This document shows positions 35,371 to 47,360 of a DNA stretch of 64,000 nucleotides, in pieces. Every line of letters starts with the position of its first letter. Within the stretch, counting starts at the first letter, position 1. The position numbers were made by a program, and so were the translations under genes. This stretch comes from Glossina fuscipes (taxonomy: Eukaryota > Arthropoda > Insecta > Diptera > Glossinidae): contig NW_024006382.1 of assembly GCF_014805625.2 (NCBI RefSeq), positions 1 through 64,000 on the forward strand. Reading direction: 5' to 3'. Under the pieces are notes generated by a model that saw only the letters and a program-made list of their open reading frames with translations, did no database searches and was not told where the DNA came from.

Positions 35371-36570
35371 GTACCTGCGGCCGATTTACATTTCTTGATA
35401 TCGACTAAGCTCGATTAAATAAACGCGATCAACTCTATGGTTTATGGTCGTGGTGTAACAAGTAGTAGAGACTTGACAGCTGTTGATCGTATATTCGATC
35501 ATAAAATTGCTATCGAATTATGTTTACACGATATCGAGGACCGTGAACCGGCTCCGGAATTTCTTTTTCTTTATTCACTTCATTCACTTTTTTTTGGTAC
35601 TTTCTCTTTAATCTTATTCTTTGGTCATTAGTCTCTATAGACTCTTATAAACAACCGGCATTTTTTTTTACGAGAACTTTCACACACACACACACACACA
35701 CATTACACATTTCATCCGAACGCCGTGATGTTGCTCATAATATCCCTGCTACTTTGAGAACATTTCTGATGATAGCTTAAGAGAGGTCAAGGTGTAGAAC
35801 GCATTGTTTTGGGATGGCTGTTGATGATACCGCCATTTTAGTTTTAAAAAATATGAACAAATTTTTTTGTACAAATTTCGAGACTTGCACTGTAAAAACC
35901 ACAATATTAATAAATCCTTTTATTTTATTTTATACAAACATGAAATTTTATATAAACATTCATTTATATAAACATTCATGTTAAGTGAATGTTCATATAA
36001 AATATTGAATATTTTTAGTGCACATGAGCTTGTTTTAGAAAACATTTTTCTATTATGTTTTCATATCTGCATCAACTTATTGCGGGATGTTGTATGAATA
36101 AACATATTAGGCTTTCAATTGATTCGATGACACGATGGTAAGAGTGAGTTCATGAAACACTCTCCTGGGATATGTTATTATATATCCAACGGAGATTGCA
36201 TATTATATTTGCGAATATATTTCTAATGCATCTAAAAACATATCAAATTTGGTAATGGGTTTGCTCTGACGATAGCAAAAATTTGTTTAAAGTCTCAAAT
36301 GTGACCTGCAAGTGGTACTTTCAACGCTCCTCATGTAGCTCTAGTAATGATAAGCAACTTGAGTTGAATAGCACTCACACTCACTCATTTTAGTAAATCA
36401 GATTTTCGAGTTTGTTGCTTTCCGTATCTGTTTTGTTATGTAGCTGTAAATTGGACATTTCGGATAAGTGTTCTTCAGCAAATCAAATTTTAGCATTAGT
36501 TTTCATTTTATCACACATTTGGTTTCGAGTGTTGCTATGAGATATTTGCTCTTGAGTCACGGATTAATTT
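35371..36570. other. Mostly non-coding stretch
   Basis: A short plus-strand frame from 35437 (ATG at 35437-35439 is in the frame MVYGRGVTSSRD) looks protein-like for about 45 codons, then runs into T-rich low complexity. I do not call it a gene. A (CA)11 microsatellite is at 35681-35702. Confidence 0.35.
35681..35702. repeat. (CA)11 microsatellite
   Basis: A pure CA run. Confidence 0.95.
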
Positions 36571-36645
36571 CATCATTCAGAAATACATTTTTAAAACAAA
36601 GCACAAATATTTCTTCTTCAGAAAAAAAAAAAAAAAAAAAAACAA

Positions 36646-37014
36646 GTAAAAAGACTGCAATGGGCCCCGCCTCATGTGTCCTAAAGCATCGTCGTCATCA
36701 TTCGCCGATAAGGGTTCGTCGGTTACATGATTTCCTAACGTTTCCGAACTAGTCTCCATATGTCCAAGTATTGGTGTGTGTAAATGTATATTAATTTCGC
36801 TTAAATCTCCAGAACCTTCAACAGCATCCGACATTTTCAATTGATCAAATTTTTTACCATTCCCCGATTCCGCACCTATCGGCAAATAGTCTTTACCTAG
36901 TTTCTCGTTGCCTTCTTCATTTCCTGGATCCTCGATTGGCTGGTCGCCAATCATCAATTCATTTTCTTCATCATCAGCATGCCAGCCATGCGTCTCTTTC
37001 TCACTACAGTTATT
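36646..37014 (-). CDS. Candidate coding fragment, acidic protein, unidentified
   Basis: On the minus strand one frame stays open from just after a stop near 37020 down to a poly(A/T) run at 36622-36642, about 120 codons. The only internal Met candidates near the start are at about 36954. The peptide is rich in Asp, Glu, Gly and Asn and hydrophilic (for example GDQPIEDPGNEEGNEKLG and MSDAVEGSGDLSEINIHL), unlike the Phe/Ile/Tyr-rich chance frames elsewhere. The segment is less AT-rich than its flanks. Its left end meets a pure 21-A run and its right end abuts a family A copy at about 37005, so it could be a retroposed or transposon-captured fragment, or an exon. No family is recognised. Confidence 0.38.
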
Positions 37015-37290
37015 CGTTTAAAGACTTTTCAAAAGAAAGCGTCGTAAGGGAAGCGGTCGAAAAAGTGATCCGGTCCGAATTATTTCCTCTTCTTTTCCTC
37101 AAAATATTTTAAAGATTGGGACTTGTTGGTTGAACACAAAAAAACAAGACGCACACACGGATAGAAAAGCGTAAATCGATTCAGTGAGTGATTCTGAACT
37201 GATCGATATAATGAAAGGGGAGTTTATCCCAAGTCCTTCTGAGTATTATGTATATTCGCGCATGCTTTATATTCCCCTGTAATGTAAGAT
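37005..37290 (-). mobile_element. Family A repeat
   Basis: 'cagttattcgtttaaagac', 'aaaagtgatccggtccgaat', 'ggttgaacacaaaaaaac', a short GACR-like tract, 'gattcagtgagtgattctga' and 'atcccaagtccttctgag' follow the family A minus-strand order. Confidence 0.65.
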
Positions 37291-38813
37291 TTAAAAAGAA
37301 AAACGATTAATCGACAATAATGTTTTTCTTGTTAATAAACCAATCAAACCACTAGCACAAGAAGAGTTACATGTGAGTATTTCCGAGCGTAAATAGTAAT
37401 TTCACCTTACCACTATTCTTCTAACTGCAATGAGATATCGTACTCGTATATGCGCAAAATTAATATATATCCGTAATTTGCCATTGCGATCGGCCGCTAG
37501 TCATAACGGGAAAAAAAAGATTTCCTTTTCATAACATTTGTGCTTTTGTATCAAATTTTGGTATACCGAACCAATAGTCAAAGTAAAAATCCTTGCTATT
37601 AGTTTTTTTTATGAGACAGAGTCACAAACAAGAGACATGCCTTGTGACGCTTGGTGACTGAAAGTTCAAAAATCGCTAAAAATGATCTATCCGATAAGTA
37701 TCCGACAAAGTCACGTGACGGTGTAATAATATTTGCTACACTTTCTTAATAGGCAAGCACGTTTGGACAATATAGGTTAGTTATGTTTGTGTGTTTGTTA
37801 AGTCTTTGATAGTATGTACCTTTAATTTGTGCACACTTTGAAAAGGAATAATTGCTAGTACTATGTAATTTGTGCAGAGTTATATTACAGAGCACTTAGG
37901 TTTACATAGAATGTTAAGCAGTACTGTGTGCTATGTATGCGAAAGCAAGCTTGGGAAATAAACGAAAAAAAAGAAGGAGAAGAAAAAAATCAATGATTTC
38001 GAGAGCAATAACAAAAGACGTTGTCGTGTTTAACGGGTGTCATTATAAACTGAATGAATTTCATTATAACTGAATTTGTTGTTTAAACAAAAGCTTAATG
38101 GCGGCGTAAAAAGCAAGCGTAGGAAAAGCTTTGTTTTATTCAAAAAAGGTAAAGCGTGGAAAGCGGTCCCTTCTGTTTTTAATACAAAGTCACTCTGATT
38201 GACTCGAAATCTTTACCCTCGCACAATGGGTGCCGCCTATGTACGCCGGTTATTTGACGCATCATAGCGATTGATGGCATCTACATACGGCAGTCATTGC
38301 CGTCAAGAAAGGGTTAATATGAAAGTGGGCAAAGCTTCTGGAATGTTTTCTTTACCAAGCACACACACACATATATTTTTTAGGCAGTTTGCAATTCTCT
38401 TTTATTTGGGTGTTGCAAACGAAGTGACGGCATTAATATACTTTCGGATAGAAGAAGACGACGAGCTAAGGAAATAAAATTTTTAATGTAAACATTTCAA
38501 TTTGTATAAACTTAAGTCATAGAATGAATTGTAAGTACTTTAGATATTCAGAATGCGCATAGAACATAGTAAGAAGTAAGAAGGAAGAAGAAAGTAACGG
38601 AAGAGGAAGTGTTGCACACGAAAATGTGCACCAATACAATTATCGCCAACACCGCTTGGCATGAATGCAAAACTAAATTGCATAGGATAGATATACACAT
38701 ACACACACACACATACACAAACGCACACACACACAAATGTATACAGATGCAAGAAAGATGTAAGTGTCTAGAATGGGGACAAAAACCTTGATGACGCCAT
38801 CAAACATGCTTTG

Positions 38814-38839
38814 TTCTTCTTCTTCTTCTTCTTCTTCTT
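38814..38839. repeat. (TTC)n microsatellite
   Basis: About eight TTC units. Confidence 0.9.
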
Positions 38840-39239
38840 ATTGCTCTCGGGTTACAGCAAGTCAAAACAAAAATAAAAAAACATCATCAACAGCATCGCC
38901 ATCATTATGGTGATCATCATTATCATCATCACAATGGTTATTACAGCGCATTTATGAGCGTAGGAGCGTGCATGGGTGTGTATATGTGCGTAAGGATAGC
39001 ATAGCTTGCATATAAAAATTAAATGAAAATAATGTTTAAGATATTGAAAATGTGAACAATAAGGTCGTTTTGATGTCAACACGCTGTTGCGGCAGATTCT
39101 TTGTAAGTGCACAACACGAATTGTAACCAGCGACCAAGCAAACAACCATAATACGCAACACATAATACATACATGAATGCAAGTAAGTGTAAATGTGTGT
39201 TTGCTTACATACTTGCATTTAAGTGTTTTATACACACAT

Positions 39240-39240
39240 C

Positions 39241-39268
<28 letters not shown>
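39240..39268. repeat. (TA)14 microsatellite
   Basis: A pure TA run. Confidence 0.95.
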
Positions 39269-39272
<4 letters not shown>

Positions 39273-39993
39273 AGAGGAAATCTGCTTTACATCGGGGAAT
39301 CATTGCTTTTGTAAAGAAAAAAAGACAAAGAGAAAAAAACAAAAAAAATAAGCCAAAGTTGACTAGTTATACGGTCAGGAAGACACGCTCTACTTATGCT
39401 CGGATATTAAACGTTGGCGATGGGGGATGATGGCATTATTGTCCCTGAGTGTGTGTTAACGCGCGCGTATATTATTAAAACCCAAAGAAACTTTTATGTA
39501 AAATTAAATGCAAAAATTGTTTGACTTTTTTGCTTTTGCTGACGTTTCAAAAATATCATAAAATAAAAATTACTGTACATATAGAAGCACAGATCTGCAC
39601 AAACATATAAGGATGTTGACATTTAATACAGGATATCGTTCAACTACTAAGCATACGTACGGCATGTATGTGATTGTTTAAAAAGGTCTTTAAATTTGAA
39701 TAATAAAATTAACTTTAATTTTGCATGTGCGCACACATATCTGGGGCAACGATACGTTCGCTTAATTTGTCTTTTGTCCCTTTGCTAGTCAAATGATTGC
39801 TAGCTTTAATGTGTGCATATTAAGTATTACTACGGAGTCGTGGCGGTATGAAAAACTAATCATCTCTCTTTGCAACACGACGAAGTAATAGATTAGTTAA
39901 CATATTCCCAAACATTCTCCAGTGGCTTAAAGTTTTCTAACGGATTTAGTTACATTTATACCCATTACCATGAGGGTGGGTGAGGGGTGTATT

Positions 39994-40772
39994 CATTTTT
40001 GTGTTCAAAAAAGTCCTCAGATATCCCACAAAATATATTTATTCTTCTTGATCAGCATCAGATTAAAGCATGTCCGTCTGTCCGTCTGTTGTACAAACTC
40101 TCCTGGCCGGAAAAATGACGCCATCGACTTTAAATTTTGCAGACTCATTGGAAGTTCTTGCACGCAAGTTAATATTGAAATGAGGCCAAATCGGTCGAAG
40201 GACACTCGTACAGTACAGTACCACGTAAAGTAAGATCACCTTTGCTTTTCAAAAGGGATAAAAAATTGTTTTTTTGTCTCACTACTCATAAACTACTGCA
40301 GATAAATCTGCAACAATTTTGAGGTATATTCTATGGGCAATGGTGTAGCACCCGTTGGAAAATTGGAATAATTGACCGCGCCCACTCAATGCTGTTTAAC
40401 ACGCAGCAGCAAGCTTCGAAATCTGTATAAAGTAGATAAACTCTTGACCAGTTTCAAATTCGGAATGCATCTAAGCATATCTGTCCGTCAGTTTGTTCAT
40501 ATGTCCGTGCGCCCAATTGTGTAGTATTTGTGGTAAGCATTCCTCTCTTCGTGAAAACGACGGTATCGCCTATAAACTTCTAAAACAGGTCAGGGAACAT
40601 GCCTACGGCGGGTACACGTCTATACAATCAGCGCTAAGAACATCTTCGCTGTCCGAATACGTATAAATTTATATTCGTCCTTTTTTTATTCGTTTATAGG
40701 TTAAGGATGATAAGTATAAAAGATTTAGTGGCACTTTTAATTTAATTTAATTTTCTTACTTGCCTTGTTTAC
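39994..40772 (+). mobile_element. Family B repeat, near full length
   Basis: The first half has a GTCY tract at 40071-40088 and 'gaagttcttgcacgcaag' at 40152. The second half has a second GTCY tract at 40480-40510 and 'gtagtatttgtggtaagcat'. It ends in 'aattttcttacttgcc'. The terminal hairpin is eroded. Confidence 0.65.
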
Positions 40773-41224
40773 AATTTGTTGTCGGAGTGCTTGGTCAGTA
40801 GCGATTGGACTTGAAAAGAGTACAGATCCATTCATAAGCATATCTAGTATTAGTAGAAAAATGGAAGAATATGGAAGCCCGAGTTCCCTAGAAGAAACCT
40901 TAGGAGTTCCTCAACGAAGAACAGTGCACCCTAGCTCTCTATATAAATTATATCACATACACACACCTTTTGCATGCACACATATCGCATTATTAACTTA
41001 CTTATATATTTCGGTATAGGAGCCGTCTATTCTGCTTAAGGAATTTTATGTAAAGTGCCATGTGGCTAAAATTTCCATTATTTGTTACAATTTCTTTTAT
41101 ATACATTGAAGGTTTTCAATCAATTTACCACTACAACACTAATTCTATCACACTCACATATTCATATTATATATGAACCTATATGGCATACATGCTCATC
41201 GACAATTCAAGTTCTTTTGAGCGA

Positions 41225-41345
41225 GGGGCGATTTTGTCCTTCCCAGCAACTATGACTTCAAACTTTTCGTAAAAATATCAATCAAATCTGTTTAAAGGCT
41301 TCATGCAAACATGATCGCGCCCACTCCCGTCTAATAAGCCGTACT
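41225..41345 (+). mobile_element. Family B fragment
   Basis: 'catgatcgcgcccactcccg' and 'taataagccgtac' resemble the B interior at 40.37 kb ('gaccgcgcccactcaatgc'). Only about 120 bases are recognisable. Confidence 0.3.
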
Positions 41346-41459
41346 TTAGCAAGCAATTCGCAATATTCTTATGCTGAGTTGAAATGTCTCATTCAATGCA
41401 AGATAATTGTAAACTTCGTACATTATTTAAATATTTCTTTCCTGGTACATGTTACGTGT

Positions 41460-41471
41460 CACGTGCACGTG
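41460..41471. promoter_or_regulatory. Two abutting E-boxes (CACGTGCACGTG)
   Basis: Two CACGTG sites lie head to tail with no spacer and form a perfect 12-bp palindrome. CACGTG is bound by bHLH factors such as CLK/CYC, Myc/Max and Hairy-type repressors. No gene nearby shows what it would control. Confidence 0.3.
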
Positions 41472-41855
41472 CCTTTCAGTTTTTAATGCGTATTTTGTAA
41501 AGTGAAAAATAGCAGCTTTTAACCAATTATTACCATTCTCTTTTGTTGCTGGCCAGTAAATACATACATACATGCGTATTTAAGCCTTTTATTTAAAATC
41601 ATAAAAAAATCCAGGATATTGGAATAAAAAGCCTCACGTTTGAGAAAAAAGAAAAATGATTAATAAAAACCGGCTTGACCAACAACTTATTCTGCGAAAA
41701 GGACGCCTTTTTTTCGAATTAATTTTTTCACCTTTTTTCCACAAACTACTGAATTATTCTTATTTGTTTAAAATCTTTTTTAATTTACACTAAGGGAGTA
41801 ATTAATTTAAATTAATTCTAATCTGGCCGTAATGTTTAAAAAACAATGATAACAA

Positions 41856-42600
41856 GTAAAGAAATTATATTCAGTTCGGACTGAATCCTTTGTACCTTTG
41901 TCATCTTTGTGCTGCTAGACTAGGAAAAGAGACTGAAAAAAGAAAACTACATTTTTATGCTCTATAACATTGAGTAGGCATAGCTGATTTTTTTTTTTTT
42001 TTAGAATAAAAGTGAAAATCTGTACCGTTTGTCTGTTGCAGTTTATGTGTAGCGAGAAAAAAACACGGCAAAGGTATTTTTAGCTTTCACCGGTCAGCTT
42101 GTTTACTACAGGTGCTACACAAGCGAGCAGATAGTCAGATGAACAGACGAACGAACGGACATGTTTATGTGCTCTACGAATTGGACATTGGCCAAGAATG
42201 TGTATATATTTGACCTCTTTGAGACTCACTTCTGGGCGTTATAAAAGCTTTGCGAAAACAATGAAATTTTTATATATATTATGATACTGGGTACAGATAC
42301 TACAACATAGCCTTTCGAATATACATTTAAGGTTTTCCGGGCTTATCTGCTATAGTTTGTGAACAATAAGCAGAAAACCAATTTTTCCCCACTTTGGAAA
42401 GCAGTTCACTTTGCACTGTAGCCGAGTATTGCGACCGTTTTCACTAACCCACCTGCATACAAGAGCTTCCAACATTATGCCAAATTTGATGTCGAGAGCT
42501 TCACTTTTGCGGCTAGGAGAATCATTATAACAGGACATGTATACTTTATTGGGTCTCAGAACTTTTCTTCTGTACGTTGCAAGTGTTTCGAGAAAATGTA
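41856..42600 (-). mobile_element. Family B repeat, near full length, intact hairpin
   Basis: It starts with 'acaagtaaagaaattat' and a perfect 7-bp hairpin at 41869-41886 (ATTCAGT, loop TCGG, ACTGAAT). It contains two halves: 'ctgggcgttataaaagc' near 42235, and 'ctatagtttgtgaacaataa' near 42351. It ends at 'gttgcaagtgtttcgagaaa'. Confidence 0.65.
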
Positions 42601-43415
42601 TATATCGCTCATCCTCACCCTTAAACTATTTGACTTTGATTTCCGTTTGTGAAAAGTCAAAAAACAATCATAAAGCTGAAGTAATCACAATGCTTGTGCT
42701 ACTAGTAGTAATTGTTCAGACCGATGGCTAATGAAGAAATAACAAAAAAGGTTTTTTCACGTAAAAGTTGTTTTGCTTTAGAGATTCACTGTGAAAATTA
42801 TGCTGTACAGAAAGGTGAGACAGAGAAAGCAATTTTAAGTAGAATTTGCAATGAATGCATCGAAAAAATAATCCTTATATCAATTATATAAGAGTCAACG
42901 AACTCGAAACTATAATCCTAGAATTACGTTGCATCGAAAAAATTAATCTCTCCATGAATTATGTTATATAAGAATTGATAAAGTCGATATGTTACTTACA
43001 GAATTACTAAGTTAAATTGTGACCATAACTAAGGATTATGGTTATGCGTTCCAGTTAGATAATAAACGCCATTATGTATTTCTTTCCTTTATTTATTGCA
43101 AACTGGCACGTAGTGAAGATTGTAAACAGTTTACTGTTAAAGAAAAGTAAAAAGAAAAACATTGTACCGTCAGAGTTAAATTAAATAAAATTAACAAAAA
43201 CAAAAGGATTCAAAGAAAATGTGTTTGATAGTTCAGGTCTTGTCCGATGTCCGTTCATTGCCCGTCCTCTGCAAGATGTCATCCCATCGTGCGCTTATCT
43301 TCGTACAATCCTAACTTCATCCTTATCAATCCTGGCAAAACTAGTGCAAACTCATCCAACATATTAAGAAATACAAATACCAAGAATAATTTCGATGTAC
43401 AGAAGTAAAAAATTC
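42601..43415. other. Non-coding stretch
   Basis: AT-rich; I see no gene or repeat. Confidence 0.5.
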
Positions 43416-43417
43416 CG

Positions 43418-43570
43418 CCTGCATAGCCGAGTTGGTACAAGATTCGGCCGAGCAATTCAATGGTCTTTGGGGCAACTCTCAAGTGAGCTAGAGCTTTCAA
43501 TGAAGCCGAGAACTTTAGATGCTAGTGCTTCAAGACTTAAGTCTTCAAATTTATTTCTAAACATCAACCA
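43418..43570 (+). mobile_element. Second SINE-like family copy
   Basis: It opens with 'gcatagccgagttggtac', which fits the start and A box of a tRNA gene. Its 3' part 'tttagatgctagtgcttcaa' and 'gtcttcaaatttatttct' matches the block at 56.64-56.69 kb. The B box is not clear. Confidence 0.35.
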
Positions 43571-43804
43571 CATGACAGTTTGGAATCATTTGAAAAGAGC
43601 AGGCCACAAAAAGATGCTTGCAACCGGGGAGAATTCTTCGAGTGACCTAATACATCCTTGTACCACAAGTGGTAGAGTATAACCATATGAATAAACGTTA
43701 AATTAGATAAATTATGACATACATATGTTAAGCCATCATATGGATGCTGGACGTCTCTCAATTCATACATTGGTGTCATACTCTAAAAACTAACTAATGC
43801 TAGC

Positions 43805-44015
43805 CATTGTATACCTGAGTAACCGAATAGGTAAGAACCGCGACTACCAAATCAGTGTTTGCGTGTTCAAATCTCAAATTTCGTAGGGTGACAATGGTCG
43901 TAGTCTAGTGACTCATCGAATATTATGCCCTTGCCGACTGAGCGCTCGTTGCAGCTACGACCAAAGAACACCCTATTTCTTTCTCTTCCATTTCAATTTT
44001 TTCTAGCATTGGTCA
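43805..44015 (+). mobile_element. tRNA-derived SINE-like copy
   Basis: A perfect B box GTTCAAATC lies at 43865-43873. 'gtaaccgaataggtaag' upstream is A-box-like. The tail 'ctatttctttctcttcc' matches the other copies. Confidence 0.5.
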
Positions 44016-45460
44016 TATTAAAACGAACTCAAAAACTAACGGGTACAGTATTGTCGAAATAGTAGTGTAGTAGTGTAGTAACATCGTTTTATATACAGGC
44101 GTACCAATGCCTGCCATTCGCGTAAACAAATAGCTGCACATTTATATCACATTCTCCCATCAATGTGGTAGCGTCGCTATTAGGTCGCTATGTCTCGGCT
44201 GCAACTAACATATTATAATGATCAAACTTATCCAACTTTTTCGTTTTTTTTTTTTTTTTTTTGTTAAACATTACACTGATTATAAAGTTTTACAGCAAAT
44301 ATTGTTCTCTGAATTTGTTTTCATTCTTTGTTAAAAACATGTGCTTCTTCTTTCTTCATGTTAATACATTTTGAACATGCAGCACAAAGAGTGAGTCAAT
44401 CTGAGAGCGTTCAGAATAAAAGCGCATATAATCTAAAGATTGGAAGACCTTGGCTGTGGGGAGTTTTTTGTCTCTCATTGTTTTGTGTGTTAGTTAGTTC
44501 GTTGAGCTATCCGTGCATCTAAAATTGCTTCAAAACAGTACCATTCTTCGTTTATAGCTTAACTCGATAAATTACCGAAACGCCTGTATTTCGGTTTAGT
44601 TTTTATTGTATTCAATTCCCTCTTATCAACTAAGGGAGGCCTAAGGTATGGTGTTTAATTACATCAATCCTAACGACCCATGCGGCGGCCAACTTTCCAT
44701 TAATGGAACTGTCTAGAGAATAATAAAGTGTCATCTAAGCATTACCCTATGCCTAGCTAGATCGCTCGTCTTTCAGTCTAAAGTCTTAGTTCCTCAGTTT
44801 AGTTTACGCGGATACTTTTGCATTGCCAAACTTGCATCCATCCATTCGATGAGTGAGAAAAAGAAAATGCTCTTGACATTTGCTCTAAACCGAAGTGTCA
44901 TAATCGGCGGTGCTGAATGACTGACAATTACATTGCAAAGCAGCTGATATTTTTTCGGATGTGATAACGACACCGGCTTCCGGTCAATTTTTAGTTAATA
45001 CATTTCCTACATTGTGGTAATTTAAGTGTATTTACAAAGAGTGAAAGACTTAATCAATGCACAAGGGGTAATGTCAAATAGTATAAAACAATATAGCCAG
45101 CTCTGCCTACGAGGGTGATACTAATAATGAGAAATCTATAAACACAAGACAAAGAGACAAAATAATATTATATAGAAAGGAAAAAAATATGTGCATAGAG
45201 AACATATTAAACGTATGTGTGGGACCAAAATGACATTAGGCACAATAACCATAATGCCTTCGTATGTTACGAAAGTACCTTATTTGATAAAATGAGTCTG
45301 CTTGAAAACCAACCGACTTGCAAGAAACCAAATTCGAAAGATATTTTACCTGATGACACAGCTGGCGCTCGGCGGAAAGATTAAAAACAAATTGCCGAAC
45401 ATTTCACAGGTTAGAAGAGGGCAGCATGGTAATGAAATTCGGCATTAGTAACTAGCTTGT
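44016..45460. other. Non-coding stretch
   Basis: No supported gene. A poly(T) run lies at about 44245-44262. Confidence 0.45.
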
Positions 45461-45469
45461 GAAAGGCTG

Positions 45470-45505
45470 TATAAACAGAGTCTTTACGAAAGCAAAGACA
45501 GTCGA
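45470..45505 (+). promoter_or_regulatory. TATA box plus initiator, possible LTR promoter
   Basis: TATAAA at 45470-45475 lies 30 bases upstream of the A of CAGTC at 45500, the optimal TATA-Inr spacing. The next 150 bases are short, moderately GC-rich and non-coding, as in the R-U5 part of an insect LTR. I cannot find convincing TG...CA ends or a target duplication, so a solo LTR is only a guess. Confidence 0.3.
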
Positions 45506-46260
45506 CTCAGCAGAGTGAATTGTATATACTGCAATGGACAAGACCAGAAGTAGCATCGTAAATACAAGTTCCTGTAAATAATTCCTAAATAGATCTCGTA
45601 AGAATTGTAAACAAAGCTTACGTTAACCTGAAGAGACGACCATTCAAAGCCGCGAATTTAATCGCAGGAAGACTTGGATAGAAACATAAAATCTCAGAAG
45701 TCATTTCACGTAGCGGTATTTTAACGACCGGAATTTGCTTTGACGAAATCTTAAATGACTTTACTAGAAAAAAAACGTAATTTACGAAAACGGTTCTGGA
45801 TATTGATTGAATATTCATTATGAGAGCAAAAAAAAAAATTTCCTGCGGAAGCGGAAGAAATGTGAATGATTTTTATGGAATGTTCTTATACGTGCTTTGC
45901 CTAACAATGTGTTACTGGATGTGAAGTCAATATTGACTTGTGATCGCAATGGTTTGTAAAGGAGTGAGATAATGGATGTTCTGCTCAGTTATATCTATAA
46001 TTTTAAGTAAGTTCAATATAGTCGTTTATCGTGCATCGTTATCTGAAAAATATACATAGAAATACTTGTATAATATCTGCATAGAAAACATATGTAGAAA
46101 AAAAGAACCTTATTATGTGTTTTGCAAAAGATTTAGTAAAAATGGAAACATAGAAAACTCATGGAAAGAATGTTTCAAATTACAAAAGCAATAGCAGTTT
46201 GTGTTAGTTCATCCCACTTATAGTCTTTATTACACTCATCACCAAAGGATGAATGGCATA
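45506..46260. other. Non-coding stretch
   Basis: I see no gene or repeat family. Confidence 0.45.
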
Positions 46261-46264
46261 ATCA

Positions 46265-47045
46265 TTGTGTCAAAACCTTTGCAACGCCCAGAAGGAAGCG
46301 ACAGAGATCCCAAGAAGTACATATATTCTTGATCAGCATTAAATTCTAAATCGATTTAAGCATGTCCGTCTGTCCGTCTGTCCGTCTGTGTAGTGTTTGC
46401 TGTTGTAAACATTCTCATGGCCGCATCGAGTTCAATTTTGGCAAAAACATTGGAAGTTCTTGCACGCAGGTTGGCATTGGATACGCCTACAGCACCGCGT
46501 AAACTGAGAACACCTCTGTTATTAAAAAGTAATGAAAAATAGGTTTTTTGCTTATTACTCATAAACTATAGCAAATAAATGCACAAGCGCGATGCTCTAG
46601 CATTTGTGCACAAAAATGAAAAAACTTGACCACGCCTTCTCAATATCAAAATTTGATTATTTCTTCAATACTTTTATAATACGCAGAGAAAAGCTTCAAA
46701 AACCAGAGAAAAGCTCCTAACCATGTCCGCCTGTCCGTCCGTGCACCTGGTTGCTTGCGCAACTTTGTAGTATTTGCGGTAAATATTTTCCCGTTAGCGT
46801 CTCTTAAAATATCGCCTAAAAATTTGAAAGAGAATTTGGGATTAAAATAAATTTTTTAAAGGACACGCCTACAACGCTCACATACTTCTACGACAAAAAC
46901 ATTTATTTTGAAAATAGAAGAATATAACTGCGCCCACTCCATAGTATAGAGCATGAGAATTGCTTTTGTCTTTTTTTGGGATAAACGGTGGTGACTATAA
47001 AAGATTCGGTCTCGAACGAGTTTTATTTTCTTACTTATTTTTTAT
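46265..47045 (+). mobile_element. Family B repeat, best full-length copy
   Basis: It runs from 'gtgtcaaaacctttgcaac' through the first GTCY tract (46365-46388, three GTCCGTCT units), 'tcttgcacgcaggttgg', 'ttgaccacgccttctca', a second GTCY tract (46724-46745), 'gtagtatttgcggtaaa' and 'gactataaaagattcggt' to a degenerate hairpin at 47004-47021 and 'tattttcttactta'. Length is about 780 bases with no coding capacity. Similar minus-strand frames in several copies are fortuitous. Confidence 0.7.
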
Positions 47046-47199
47046 TTACTCTTATCTCTTTCCAAACATATTTAGCAGACAGAAGAATTACTGATAATGG
47101 AACAAGTGAAAACGTTCTAGTGGTCCAGGGCGCACTATTAAACACTTTACACCTACAATTCTCTTGCAATAATTATTTAATGACTTTTTAAAATATTGC

Positions 47200-47360
47200 G
47201 TTATATAGGAAGTAGTATGGTTGGCGACTTATAGGTTGAAAACAGAATGCAAGGCGGACAGCTGGACGGATAAGCTTATATCAAATCGAAAATTTCTTCC
47301 GAATCGATGAGTGTATAACGAAAAATGATGTTCTATACATCATGCTTATTGCCTCAACTA
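47200..47360 (-). mobile_element. Family A fragment
   Basis: 'acttataggttgaaaacag', 'gcggacagctggacgg' and 'ccgaatcgatgagtgtataa' match the family A interior. Confidence 0.5.

Larger units (their letters stand above)
37291..39990. other. Non-coding stretch with microsatellites
   Basis: No supported gene. It holds a CA-rich array (38698-38737), a (TTC)n run (38814-38839), a (TA)14 run (39240-39268) and CATCAT-rich DNA at 38880-38930. Confidence 0.5.

Noticed and set aside
35437..35631. A plus-strand frame from 35437 with a protein-like first part
   Set aside because: It is short, runs into T-rich low complexity, and has no clear splice sites.
46356..46562. Minus-strand frames recurring in several family B copies (also at 40.0, 42.4 and 51.9 kb)
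   Set aside because: The peptides differ between copies and start or stop at different points, so they are by-products of the repeat, not a conserved protein.
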